Shown here: positions 36,425 through 44,348 of the stretch, in pieces | Layout of the letters: the number at the start of each line of letters is the position of its first letter | How positions within the stretch are numbered: the stretch's first letter is position 1 | Assembly (NCBI RefSeq): GCF_000802305.1 | Contig: NZ_JTDK01000002.1 | Span: 124,001-188,000, forward strand | Length of the DNA: 64,000 nucleotides | Reading direction: 5' to 3' | Origin: Microbacterium mangrovi | Lineage (GTDB): Bacteria; Actinomycetota; Actinomycetes; Actinomycetales; Microbacteriaceae | Made by a program: the position numbers and the translations under genes | Notes under the pieces: generated by a model | The model's database searches: none | What the model was told of the DNA's origin: nothing | What the model saw: only the letters and a program-made list of their open reading frames with translations

Positions 36425-37018
36425 TCATGCACTGGCGCGGGACCGCCAATCGTCGAACAGCTCGCTCATGCCCGCAGCGCCGATCGCGAGCGCGACGGCG
36501 GCGCGCCGTGCTCGCGATTCATGGGCGAACGACGGCCAGAATCCCGGCTGAGGCCGCGATTGGGCGATCCATCGGTCCTCCTCGACGGCGTAGACGACCG
36601 GGACGGACGCTCCCTGCGACGCACGGCGAACTGTGGCAACCCACTCTTCTCCCCACATCGCGCACCCGATCGCCTCGATGATGACCGACACATAGTGGGG
36701 GTTCATGATCACTTCCCACGCGCCGTCCGCAGGCTCCACCTCATGCAGTCGCCAGACCTCGATCCGTACGTCCAAACCCCCTGCGAACTGCAGCACAGGC
36801 CCACCTGACGAGATATCGAAGCCCGTGAACGCACCAGCCGGGAAGGCGCTCAGGAATCGATCCACGGCGTCGAGCCAGATCTGACGCGCATCTTCGTCGG
36901 TCGTCGCGCCGACGTACTTGACGAAGCTCACATTCCCGCGCCGGCGCACCAGGGAGTCCGCTGCCACATGGAAGAAGTCGTCGGCGACCTCAGCCGGGAT
37001 CATCAGCCACTCACTCAC
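36425..37018 (-). CDS. Immunity-like protein, copy A (family not recognised)
   Basis: A 197-residue soluble protein paralogous to the product of 34514-35113 along its whole length (ADDFF, GNVSF, LQFAGG, VRI..WR, WGE.W, ES.A.RAA). GTG 37018 overlaps the stop of a toxin C-terminal stub, as copy B does. The stop again overlaps an ATG (ATGA at 36428), but that frame ends after about 20 codons, so the gene once following it appears lost. Role as immunity protein is inferred from this repeated architecture. Confidence 0.65.
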   Translation of the reverse strand: MSEWLMIPAEVADDFFHVAADSLVRRRGNVSFVKYVGATTDEDARQIWLDAVDRFLSAFPAGAFTGFDISSGGPVLQFAGGLDVRIEVWRLHEVEPADGAWEVIMNPHYVSVIIEAIGCAMWGEEWVATVRRASQGASVPVVYAVEEDRWIAQSRPQPGFWPSFAHESRARRAAVALAIGAAGMSELFDDWRSRASA

Positions 37019-37133
37019 CGGTCACCTCCCGCAGCACCAGATGCCACCCACCCGTGGCGGTGTATTCCTTTGACACGACGTCGAACACCATCCCGCGCTG
37101 GCCGAGGATTCCGACTGAGGCCCTCGAACCCGC
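37011..37133 (-). pseudogene. C-terminal stub of a lost ART-like toxin gene
   Basis: A startless 40-codon frame directly after the Imm35-like stop. It contains LGQRGMVFDVVSKEY and ends WHLVLREVTGE. This looks like the last strands of an ADP-ribosyltransferase-type toxin (the R/P-G-x-x-F-x-V-V strand then V-L-x-E-V). It overlaps the start of immunity-like copy A by 8 nt. No initiation site is present, so it is a remnant. Confidence 0.55.
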
Positions 37134-37436
37134 CTAACTCTCAGGACTGCTCTGTTCGACCTCTGCGAGGAGGCGGGCGATGTGTACGTCCGCAGGCTCG
37201 GCCGCAGATAGCGCGAATGGGGGAGATCCGTCCTTCGGCACAGCAATGGGCCCGTTCCCGGCGAGTGCTGAAAGGAAGTCCCCATCCTCGACGAACGCGC
37301 GACTCTGGTATCCCTGAACCCACCAACGGTCGAAGTCGATCGGCTCGCCCACGACGACACATGCTGGACCGCCCCTGGTCTCAGCTTCCTCAAGCATTTC
37401 CGCCACGATGCGCTTTGCTGCGTCTGCGTCGATCAT
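37134..37436 (-). CDS. Imm35-like (YrhB-type) immunity protein
   Basis: A 100-residue cytosolic protein. The opening MIDADAAKRIVAEMLEE and the Y-Q-S-R-A-F-V-E-D-G-D region resemble small Imm35/YrhB-type immunity proteins. ATG 37436 is preferred because AAGGGGG lies 7 nt before it; GTG 37442 is too close to that site. It follows a tiny frameshifted frame and is itself followed in frame by a toxin stub. The cognate toxin is not obvious. Confidence 0.6.
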   Translation of the reverse strand: MIDADAAKRIVAEMLEEAETRGGPACVVVGEPIDFDRWWVQGYQSRAFVEDGDFLSALAGNGPIAVPKDGSPPFALSAAEPADVHIARLLAEVEQSSPES

Positions 37437-37438
37437 CG

Positions 37439-37557
37439 TCACGCCCCCTTCGTCACCAGCAAGCCCATTATCTGCACGTGCTCGAGAAGCGCGAACATCC
37501 CCGACTGCGCATCAATTCTTCATCATGCAGCACTCGTCCTGAATTGACAAGAATCAT
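37439..37557 (-). pseudogene. Small frameshifted gene in the toxin island
   Basis: ATG 37557 overlaps the upstream stop (ATGA) and opens MILVNSGRVLHDEELM. The frame soon stops, but another frame resumes with GMFALLEHVQIMGLLVTKGA and ends at 37439. One extra G in the G4 run at 37499-37502 would join them into 39 residues. No similarity recognised. Confidence 0.4.
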
Positions 37558-37895
37558 GCGGTATGAGCCGTGTCATAGACCTCTAAGTACTTGTCGGGAA
37601 GACGGAGTCGACAATACGCATCGACGAGACGCAAACCGCGCCTGATGGAGTCGGCGTCGGCATTCTTCGAAATACTCTGCCCGAGAAAGGAACGGACTAC
37701 CACTCCGCCTTCTACGGGAAACACGAGACTAAATGTGCCATATCGCGCATCCAGTCCGCACCGGAACCCGAAAGCCTCGTACATGGAAAACGACACTTCT
37801 CCCGAGGCACTGTCAGCTGAGTGCACTTGGCCGCGGACCCCGATCTCGTCTCGCACGAGTCGAGCGAGATCTTTAGCATTGACGAGCTCATTCAT
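37554..37895 (-). CDS. Candidate cognate immunity protein of the WXG-like toxin
   Basis: A 113-residue soluble protein lying directly after the toxin C-terminal domain (stop at 37898), the standard place for a cognate immunity gene. ATG 37895 is preferred over 37907 because GGAAG, part of the toxin's last codons, lies 6 nt ahead. No family was recognised; it appears alpha/beta with an acidic face. A+T content is noticeably higher here than in the chromosome around it, which fits horizontal origin. Confidence 0.65.
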   Translation of the reverse strand: MNELVNAKDLARLVRDEIGVRGQVHSADSASGEVSFSMYEAFGFRCGLDARYGTFSLVFPVEGGVVVRSFLGQSISKNADADSIRRGLRLVDAYCRLRLPDKYLEVYDTAHTA

Positions 37896-37897
37896 AG

Positions 37898-39224
37898 TTA
37901 CTTCCATGCAGTTCTTGTTGCGGGATCATAAATATAGCCTTGGTCGCGCAGATACTTGAGTTCATCACCCAAAGCTCCAATATCCCCCTCAGGATCATGG
38001 GTGAAATGAAAGGTCTTTCCCTCGCGGATCGCATCATCAAGGAATGGAATATTGAAGAGGTTGAACATATCATCTCCCCCCAGCGCGTATCGCACGCTGA
38101 TGCGTATCCCATTCATTCCCGAGATCGAAATACTCGCGTCCAACAGACTTGGCTTGATTGGTATAGCTCTTAGGGCTGGTAGGCCCTTCCCACTTGCCGA
38201 GTGTAACTTCAGGTGCGTCTACATTGTGCACGCTCGCGGTACGAATCTGCGCCCACTCGACCACCGTCATCTTCTCGACGCCGTTGATGCTGACCACATC
38301 GCCGGTCACCGCGATCCCGGGGATGTTGCGTAGCAGCTCAGTAGCGACCGTGTTCGCCGCTTCTGCGGCCTCTGGTGCTTCGGCACCAGTACCTCGCCCA
38401 CCCATCAACGCAGCAAGATCCAGCTTCCCCTGATCACCGGCGACGGTGCGGCGCACTGCCGGTGCCGTCTTGCGCAGCGCGTTCTCGAACAGCGCCCCCG
38501 CCTTCGAGATCAGCCCGTGCAGTTTCCCCAGCAGACCGGCGAGTTTCTTGCACGCCGTGAGGAGTTCGGTGAGCTTGGTGCCGATCTTCGCCACCCACGA
38601 CGCCACCCGGGTCGACACCTGCTCGATGATCCACGGGGTCGCCAACCCGAGCGAGAAGACCGCCTCTGCGGCCCAGGAGATCGCCGACCCCACCAGCTGC
38701 GACAGGACGTCCCGGACCAGGTCGTGCACCAACTGCACCACCTGCGACGCCACCCGCAGACCGGTCGCCATCGCCCCCGCCCAGGATGCCGCACCCGCCA
38801 GGTGCGCGGCGGCATCCGCCTGGAAACGGCGATACGCATCGATCGCCTCACCCGCCAGACTGTCCAGGTCCGTCACGCGGCGGGTCAACTCCGCACCCGA
38901 CGCCTGCAACTGGGTCTGGATGTTCGTCCACGTGGCCGCGAACGCCTCCACCTCACCCGCGTTGCCGGTCAGGTCATCGAACCAGCCCTTGATCGGTTCC
39001 AGATGATCGATCAACCAGCCAAGGCCCGACGCGATCAGCGAGCCGAGCGGGTCCGACACCGCCGCGACCGTGTCCACCCCGACCGCGAACGCCGACAAAC
39101 CACCCGCCAGCCAATCCCCCGACTCGATCGCATGAACCAGCTGCGCACCATCATCCAACAAACCCGTGCCCGACAACGGAGTCGCAGTATCCACCGCAGA
39201 GGCCACCAAAGGATTCCCCGACAC
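37898..39224 (-). pseudogene. WXG-like polymorphic toxin, C-terminal domain out of frame
   Basis: From GTG 39224 an intact frame runs 384 residues to a stop at 38070. The first ~260 residues are helical and Ala-rich (WLAGGLSAF, LTGNAGEVEAFAATW, then amphipathic helices), like the secretion half of ESX/WXG-type toxins. The end (TLGKWEGPTSPKSYTNQA...EYFDLGNEWD) begins a toxin domain that continues one frame away with DDMFNLFNIPFLDDAIREGK and FHFTHDPEGD down to 37898. Removing one base from the G6 run (38076-38081) restores 441 residues. AGGGG lies 5 nt before GTG 39224. The domain resembles C-termini of other polymorphic toxins; activity unknown. Confidence 0.7.
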
Positions 39225-39249
39225 CGTCACCCCCTGCGGCCGGTTGCAC

Positions 39250-39303
39250 ACGCGAACCCTTTCGACCCTACCCGCAGGCACAGCGACGCCCCGGCCGGAT
39301 CAC
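39250..39303. repeat. Direct repeat copy 1 (leader plus terminator arm)
   Basis: Partner of 35197-35250 (50/54 identical). On the minus strand it reads from the permease terminator into a -10-like TAGGGT and then toward the toxin GTG at 39224, so it probably holds the toxin promoter. Confidence 0.85.
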
Positions 39304-39319
39304 ACCGGCCGGGGCGTCG
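39284..39319 (-). terminator. Terminator of the APC permease gene
   Basis: A 15-bp perfect stem (CGACGCCCCGGCCGG and complement, 39284-39298 / 39305-39319) with a 6-nt loop starts 7 nt after the permease stop. No U-run, as often in this group. Confidence 0.8.
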
Positions 39320-39325
39320 GGGATG

Positions 39326-40699
39326 TCACTCCGTCAGGTCGAGCATCGGAGTCGGGCGCCGGAAGAACCGGGTCACGATCAACAGGATGATCAATCCGAC
39401 CACGAGCCACGACCCGCCGATGAGGAAGGTCACCGGAGCGAGGCTCGTCCACAGCCACACCGTCAGCGCGAAGCCGACGAGCGGCAGCACGAGGTTGTTC
39501 AGCCAGGCCCAGCCGCTGCGCTGCTTGTCACGGATGTAGAAGTGCACGAACACGGACAGGTTCACGAACGAGAACGCGATGAGGGCGCCGAAGCTGATCA
39601 TGTTCGACAGCGTCGTGAGGTCGATCCAGATCGCGATGAGCGACACCGCCGACACGATGCAGATCGCCACGACCGGCGTGCCGAACCGCTTGTTGAGGTG
39701 TCCGAAGACCGGCCGCGGCAGCACGCCGTCACGACCCATCGCGAACAGGATGCGCGCGACGGATGCCTGCGAAGTGAGCGCCGAACCCAGGGCGCCCGCG
39801 ACATAGCCGGCGATGAACAGCACCGCGAGCCACTCGCCGGCGACGGCGATCACCTGGGTGCTGGCCGTGTCGGCGCTCTTGAAGTGGTTCGAGGGGAAGA
39901 TCAGCTGCGCGAAGTACGACAGGATGATGAAGATCAGGCCCGCGCCGAGCGTGACGATCATGATCGCGCGCGGCACCGTGCGCTGGGAGTCCTTCGCCTC
40001 CTCCGACAGCGTCGAGACCGCATCGAACCCGAGGAACGACAGCGCGAGGATCGCCGCGCCCTGGAACAGCTTCGGGGTGTCGCCGGAATTCGCGCTGCCG
40101 TCGCCGGTGAGCGGGGCGAGAAGGTCGACATGGTGACCCGACAGCGTCGCGATCGAGAAGACGAGGAACAGGACGATGAAGACCGTCTGCACGGCGATGA
40201 TCACGAAGTTCGCGCGCGCCACCTCGATGATGCCGACGATGTTGAGCACGGTGACGATCGCGATCGACACGACGATCCACACCCAGTTCGGGATCGCCGG
40301 GAAGTACGCGTTCATGTACAGCCCGAGCACCAGGTAGTTGATCATCGGCAGGAACAGGTAGTCCAGCAGCAGCGCCCAGCCCACGAGGAACCCGATGGCC
40401 CCGCCGAAGCTCTGCTGCGTGTACACGTAGGCGGAGCCGGAGTACGGCATCGCCCCCGACATCCGCGCGTACGACCGCGCGGTGAACAGCATCACCACCA
40501 GGGTGATCAGGTACGCGTCGACCAGGCGGCCGCCGGTGAGCTCGGTGACGATGCCGTACGTCGTGAACACGGTGAGCGGCACCATGTAGACGAGGCCGAA
40601 CAGCACCAGGGACGGGGTGCCGAGCACGCGCTTGAACCGGCCTTCGGTCACTTGCGCGGTCAGCTGGGTGGGGTTCACGAGATGTTCGCCATCGGACAT
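39326..40699 (-). CDS. APC-superfamily amino acid permease
   Basis: A 457-residue membrane protein with about 12 hydrophobic helices. The APC hallmark is helix 1 with FGLVYMVPLTVFTTYGI and the conserved SYARMSGAMPYSGSAYVY segment, then FLGFDAVSTLSEEAKD in helix 6. AAGGAGG lies 6 nt before ATG 40699. It follows the LacI-type gene by 53 nt and probably belongs to the same transcript, so it may import the compound handled by the amidohydrolase. Substrate is not readable; amino acid or amine is likely. Confidence 0.9.
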   Translation of the reverse strand: MSDGEHLVNPTQLTAQVTEGRFKRVLGTPSLVLFGLVYMVPLTVFTTYGIVTELTGGRLVDAYLITLVVMLFTARSYARMSGAMPYSGSAYVYTQQSFGGAIGFLVGWALLLDYLFLPMINYLVLGLYMNAYFPAIPNWVWIVVSIAIVTVLNIVGIIEVARANFVIIAVQTVFIVLFLVFSIATLSGHHVDLLAPLTGDGSANSGDTPKLFQGAAILALSFLGFDAVSTLSEEAKDSQRTVPRAIMIVTLGAGLIFIILSYFAQLIFPSNHFKSADTASTQVIAVAGEWLAVLFIAGYVAGALGSALTSQASVARILFAMGRDGVLPRPVFGHLNKRFGTPVVAICIVSAVSLIAIWIDLTTLSNMISFGALIAFSFVNLSVFVHFYIRDKQRSGWAWLNNLVLPLVGFALTVWLWTSLAPVTFLIGGSWLVVGLIILLIVTRFFRRPTPMLDLTE

Positions 40700-40752
40700 C
40701 GTGGGCCTCCTTCGGGGTTTGTCGGCCGGAGCCTGGGGGTTGGACATGGGTT

Positions 40753-41787
40753 CTACTTTCCGGTTGGGGGTGCGCCCGCGGTCGATGCTCGGATGCGGAG
40801 CCGCGTAGGACTCGTCTCGATGACGGTCGAGGCAGGCGGCTCCTCCTCGGCGAGCAGTCGGACGAAGAGCCGCGCGCAGTGAGCCCCGAATTCGCGGGGA
40901 TCGAGGTCGAGTGCGGTGATGGGGGGTGTGGAGAGCTGGACCACGGCACTGTCCACGCACGAGGCGAGGAGCAGATCCACCCCGATCGTCCTCCCCAGTG
41001 TCGTCGCGACGTCCACCGCCACGGCGGCGGTGTGATCGGAGCCGCACACGAGGGCGTCCGTGTCGGGGTTCTGCTGGAGAACGCGGCGACATGCGGTCGC
41101 GGCTTCCGCGGCAGCGGGACTGAACGGAACGTCCGAAAGGCGGGGACGGACCCCGTTCGCACGGCACCACGTGTCGTAGCCCGCGCGCAGCGCTCGCCCC
41201 CACGCGGTGTCGTCACCGGGTCCGAGGAAGGCGGGATGCCTCGATCCGTTCGTCTTCAGGTGGTCGAGCAGCTCGACCATCGCTCCGACGTGGTCGGATT
41301 CGACGATCCCGGTCGGGATGCCGAGACCGGCGTCCACCCTCTCGCCGCTGACGATCGGGAGGCCGAGGGAGAACAGCTGCCGGAGGTGCTCGTCCCCGTC
41401 CTGTGCGTCGATGACGATGAATCCGTCGACGTTGTAGGACACCGCCCTCGTGCTCGCGTCATGCGGAAGCATGACGAGCGACAGGCCGCTCTCGTTCGCC
41501 ACGTCGACGATCCCGAAGGTGAAGTCCATGTAGTAGCTGAGGCCGGTCACGTCGTCGGGCAGCACGAGCCCGATCGCTCCGCTCCGAGCACGACGGAGGT
41601 TCTGTGCGGTCACGTTCGGGCGGTAGTTGAGTTCGCGTGCGACGCGGCGCACCCGCTCGGCCGTCTCGGCGGACACGCGTCCGGTCTGGGTCAGCGCCGA
41701 AGAGGCGGCGGTCCGCGAGACTCCCGCGGCACGGGCGACGTGCATGAGCGTCACTCGGCCCGGTTGCCGGTCGCGGGACGTGCCCAT
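40753..41787 (-). CDS. LacI-family transcriptional regulator
   Basis: A 344-residue repressor-type protein. The N-terminal helix-turn-helix and hinge are VTLMHVARAAGVSRTAASSAL and NYRPNVTAQNLRRARS, then a periplasmic-binding-protein-like sensor domain. ATG 41787 has AAAGGAG 7 nt upstream. The effector pocket cannot be assigned. Two copies of an 18-bp operator lie between it and the amidohydrolase stop, so it most likely represses itself and the downstream permease. Confidence 0.93.
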   Translation of the reverse strand: MGTSRDRQPGRVTLMHVARAAGVSRTAASSALTQTGRVSAETAERVRRVARELNYRPNVTAQNLRRARSGAIGLVLPDDVTGLSYYMDFTFGIVDVANESGLSLVMLPHDASTRAVSYNVDGFIVIDAQDGDEHLRQLFSLGLPIVSGERVDAGLGIPTGIVESDHVGAMVELLDHLKTNGSRHPAFLGPGDDTAWGRALRAGYDTWCRANGVRPRLSDVPFSPAAAEAATACRRVLQQNPDTDALVCGSDHTAAVAVDVATTLGRTIGVDLLLASCVDSAVVQLSTPPITALDLDPREFGAHCARLFVRLLAEEEPPASTVIETSPTRLRIRASTAGAPPTGK

Positions 41788-41823
41788 GTTCGCGCTCCTT
41801 TGCGGCGGGACCATCGTTTCGGG

Positions 41824-41875
41824 TGCGGAATCGATCCCGCACGCTTCACTGTAGCGGTGCGGGATCGATTCCGCA
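41824..41875. promoter_or_regulatory. Twin LacI-type operators
   Basis: TGCGGAATCGATCCCGCA (41824-41841) and its exact complement TGCGGGATCGATTCCGCA (41858-41875) are centred on ATCGAT and spaced 34 bp centre to centre. They lie 37-88 nt before the regulator start codon. The central CG and near-perfect dyad are typical of LacI-family sites. Confidence 0.8.
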
Positions 41876-41890
41876 AGATTACCGGCCGGG

Positions 41891-43531
41891 TCAGGACTCG
41901 TAGCGGGCGGTCCCGCGCAGGAAGGTCGCGACGACCCGGATGCCGGGGAGGTCGGATGCCGCGGCATCCCGCGGGTCGCTTTCGAGGATCACCAGGTCGG
42001 CGCTCGCACCCGGCTCGACGACACCCCACGGCGCGTCCGTCTGGTCGGCGAACGCCTGCCGGGCGACCTGCGCCGAGTAGCTGTGCAGGGCGTCCTCGAT
42101 CGACACCCGCTCGTGCGGGGTCCAGCCGTCGGCCGGCTCGCCCTCGGCGGTCTGGCGGGACACCGCGATCGCGATGCCGTCGCGCGGGTCGCCCGACGAC
42201 ACCGGCCAGTCCGATCCGAACGACAGGGTCGCGCCGCTCTCCTCCAGGGAGTGCAGCTGGTACTGCCGGTCGGCGCGCTCCTCCCCCAGCCGCGGCACCG
42301 TCAGCACCGTCATGAGCGCGTCCTGCTGCGCCCACAGCGGCTGCATGCACGCGATGACGCCGAGCTCCGCGAACCGGCCGAGGTCCTCCTCGGCGATCAG
42401 CTGCGCGTGCGCGATCACCGGACGCCGGTCACGCGGGCCGTTCGCCTCCACCGCGCCCTGGATCGCATCGAGCGCCTGGCGGACGGCGGCATCCCCGATC
42501 GCGTGGATGTGGATCTGGAAGCCCGCGGCATCCACCGCCTTGACCGCGTTCGCGAGCGCGTCGCCGTCACCCCACACGTGCATGCCGTGGTCGTGCAGCC
42601 CCGAGCAGTACGGCTCCAGAAGCGCGCCGGTCTCGTTCTCGACCACGCCGTCGGCGAAGAACTTCACCGTGTGGGCGGTGAGGAGCGGGTCCGCGGCCTC
42701 CTCGACGCGCTGCCGGGCCTTGATCATCTTCGGCAGCTGGGCGTCGAACGCGCGCGGGTCCGCGTAGTGCGCGAGGTTGAAGCGGATCGGCAGGATGCCG
42801 CGGTCGGCGGCCTCCAGGTACGTGTCCACGTCGCGCGGTTCGACCCAGGCATCCTGCACCCAGGTGACGCCGCGCTCCAGGTAGTAGCGGCCCGCGGTCT
42901 GCAGCGCCCGCATCCGTACCTCGTCGGGCCGGATGGGCGCCACGTTGAGCACCAGGTCGACCGCACCCCACTCGCGCAGGGTTCCGAGCGGCTCGCCGTC
43001 GTCGCGGTGCGGGATCTCGCCGAGCTCGGGGTCCGGGGTGTCGCGGGTGATGCCGGCCCGGCGGAGCGCCTCCGAGTTCACCCACACCGTGTGGTAGTCC
43101 CAGGCCCGCAGCACGACCGGGCGGTCGGCGACGGCGCGGTCCAGCCAGCGGGCGTCGAACAGGCCGGCCTCGGCGAGGCTTCCGTCGTACGACGCCCCGA
43201 AGATCCACTCCGAGTCCGGATCGTCCGGATCGGTCGGGTTCTCCGCGGCATACCGGCCCACCTCGGCGACGATCTCGTCGACCGACGTGCACGCCCGCAC
43301 GTTCGGGCCCTCGGCTTCGAGGCCGCCGAACAGCGGATGCGCGTGTCCGTCGCCCCACGACGCCATCACGAAGGCGCCCTGCAGGTCGATGCGCCGGGTC
43401 TCGTCATCGGCGGCGGCGTCGGCCGCGTCGTCGAGCGCGGCGATCCGGTCGTCGTCGATCAGGATCGATCGGGCGACGGGGACGCCTGGTCCGCGCCAGA
43501 TCACGCCGTCGGACAGGAGGGTCTGGGTCAT
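41891..43531 (-). CDS. YtcJ-like metal-dependent amidohydrolase
   Basis: A 546-residue cytosolic hydrolase of the amidohydrolase-3 group. Metal and active-site motifs are visible: GHAHP near residue 63, HTVKFFADGVVE (the Lys often carbamylated or replaced), HIHAIGDAAVRQA, HAQLI and GSDWPVSSGDP. The composite beta-sandwich at both ends is present. GAGGAG precedes ATG 43531. It is upstream of the LacI-type gene in the same direction; the operators after its stop do not control its own promoter. Natural substrate unknown: family members act on cyclic or N-acylated compounds. Confidence 0.88.
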   Translation of the reverse strand: MTQTLLSDGVIWRGPGVPVARSILIDDDRIAALDDAADAAADDETRRIDLQGAFVMASWGDGHAHPLFGGLEAEGPNVRACTSVDEIVAEVGRYAAENPTDPDDPDSEWIFGASYDGSLAEAGLFDARWLDRAVADRPVVLRAWDYHTVWVNSEALRRAGITRDTPDPELGEIPHRDDGEPLGTLREWGAVDLVLNVAPIRPDEVRMRALQTAGRYYLERGVTWVQDAWVEPRDVDTYLEAADRGILPIRFNLAHYADPRAFDAQLPKMIKARQRVEEAADPLLTAHTVKFFADGVVENETGALLEPYCSGLHDHGMHVWGDGDALANAVKAVDAAGFQIHIHAIGDAAVRQALDAIQGAVEANGPRDRRPVIAHAQLIAEEDLGRFAELGVIACMQPLWAQQDALMTVLTVPRLGEERADRQYQLHSLEESGATLSFGSDWPVSSGDPRDGIAIAVSRQTAEGEPADGWTPHERVSIEDALHSYSAQVARQAFADQTDAPWGVVEPGASADLVILESDPRDAAASDLPGIRVVATFLRGTARYES

Positions 43532-43651
43532 CGGGTCTCCTCGGGTTCGCGGTACGCGCCGTGCACGTGCGGCACTCATGCTATCGGGCGGTATACCGGA
43601 GACGCCAAGCGACGGACTCGTGGCGCCCCGGATGCCGGTAGTCTCCGTGGT

Positions 43652-44338
43652 GTGGCACGGCTCGGTCAGATGCTGAAGTGGTGGGCCGCGGACTACGTCT
43701 ACGCCGTCGTCTGGCAGGTGAAGGGGACGCTGCGTCCGGGGCGTCCCGCCGACCTGCTGCCCGGCGACGGACGACCGGTCGTGGTGATCCCCGGCGTGTG
43801 GGAGCCGTGGGGATTCATGCGTCCGGTGATCGACGCCGCGCACGCGGCCGGGCATCCCGTGCACGTCCTGCCGGCGCTCGGCCGCAACAGCCGCCCGGTG
43901 CCCGCGACCGCGCAGGTGGTGGCCGCGCACCTGGCCGCACACGACCTGCGCGACGTCGTCATCGTCGCGCACAGCAAGGGCGGCCTGATCGGCAAGTACG
44001 TGATGACCGAGTGCGATCCGGATGAGCGCGTCACGCGGATGGTCGCCATCTGCACCCCGTTCGCCGGGTCGGAATACGCCCGCTTCATGGCGCTCGCGTC
44101 GCTGCGCGCCTTCTCGCCCAGCGACCCGGTCACGCTGGCGCTGCAGGAGCAGCTGCACGCGAACGAGCGCATCACGACGATCACGGGCGTGTTCGATCCG
44201 CACATCCCGGCGATCGCCGACCTGCCCGGCGCCACCAACATCGTGCTGCCCGACGGCGGGCACTTCCGGCTGCTCGCGCGTCCCGACGTCCACGAGATCG
44301 TCGTGGATGCCGCGGACCGGCCCCGCCCCGGCGGCTGA
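43652..44338 (+). CDS. Alpha/beta-hydrolase (esterase/lipase-like)
   Basis: A 228-residue protein. The nucleophile elbow is VAHSKGGLIGKY, the oxyanion strand VVVIPGVWEPWGF, and the acid/base pair likely in GVFDPHIPAIADLPGATN and LPDGGHF. It has a hydrophobic N-terminus (MLKWWAADYVYAVVWQ) that may lie on the membrane but no cleavable signal. GTG 43652 is chosen because the frame upstream has no better start and the family alignment begins here. It is divergent from the amidohydrolase across 120 nt. Substrate unknown. Confidence 0.85.
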   Translation: MARLGQMLKWWAADYVYAVVWQVKGTLRPGRPADLLPGDGRPVVVIPGVWEPWGFMRPVIDAAHAAGHPVHVLPALGRNSRPVPATAQVVAAHLAAHDLRDVVIVAHSKGGLIGKYVMTECDPDERVTRMVAICTPFAGSEYARFMALASLRAFSPSDPVTLALQEQLHANERITTITGVFDPHIPAIADLPGATNIVLPDGGHFRLLARPDVHEIVVDAADRPRPGG

Positions 44339-44348
44339 GTCCCGCCGA

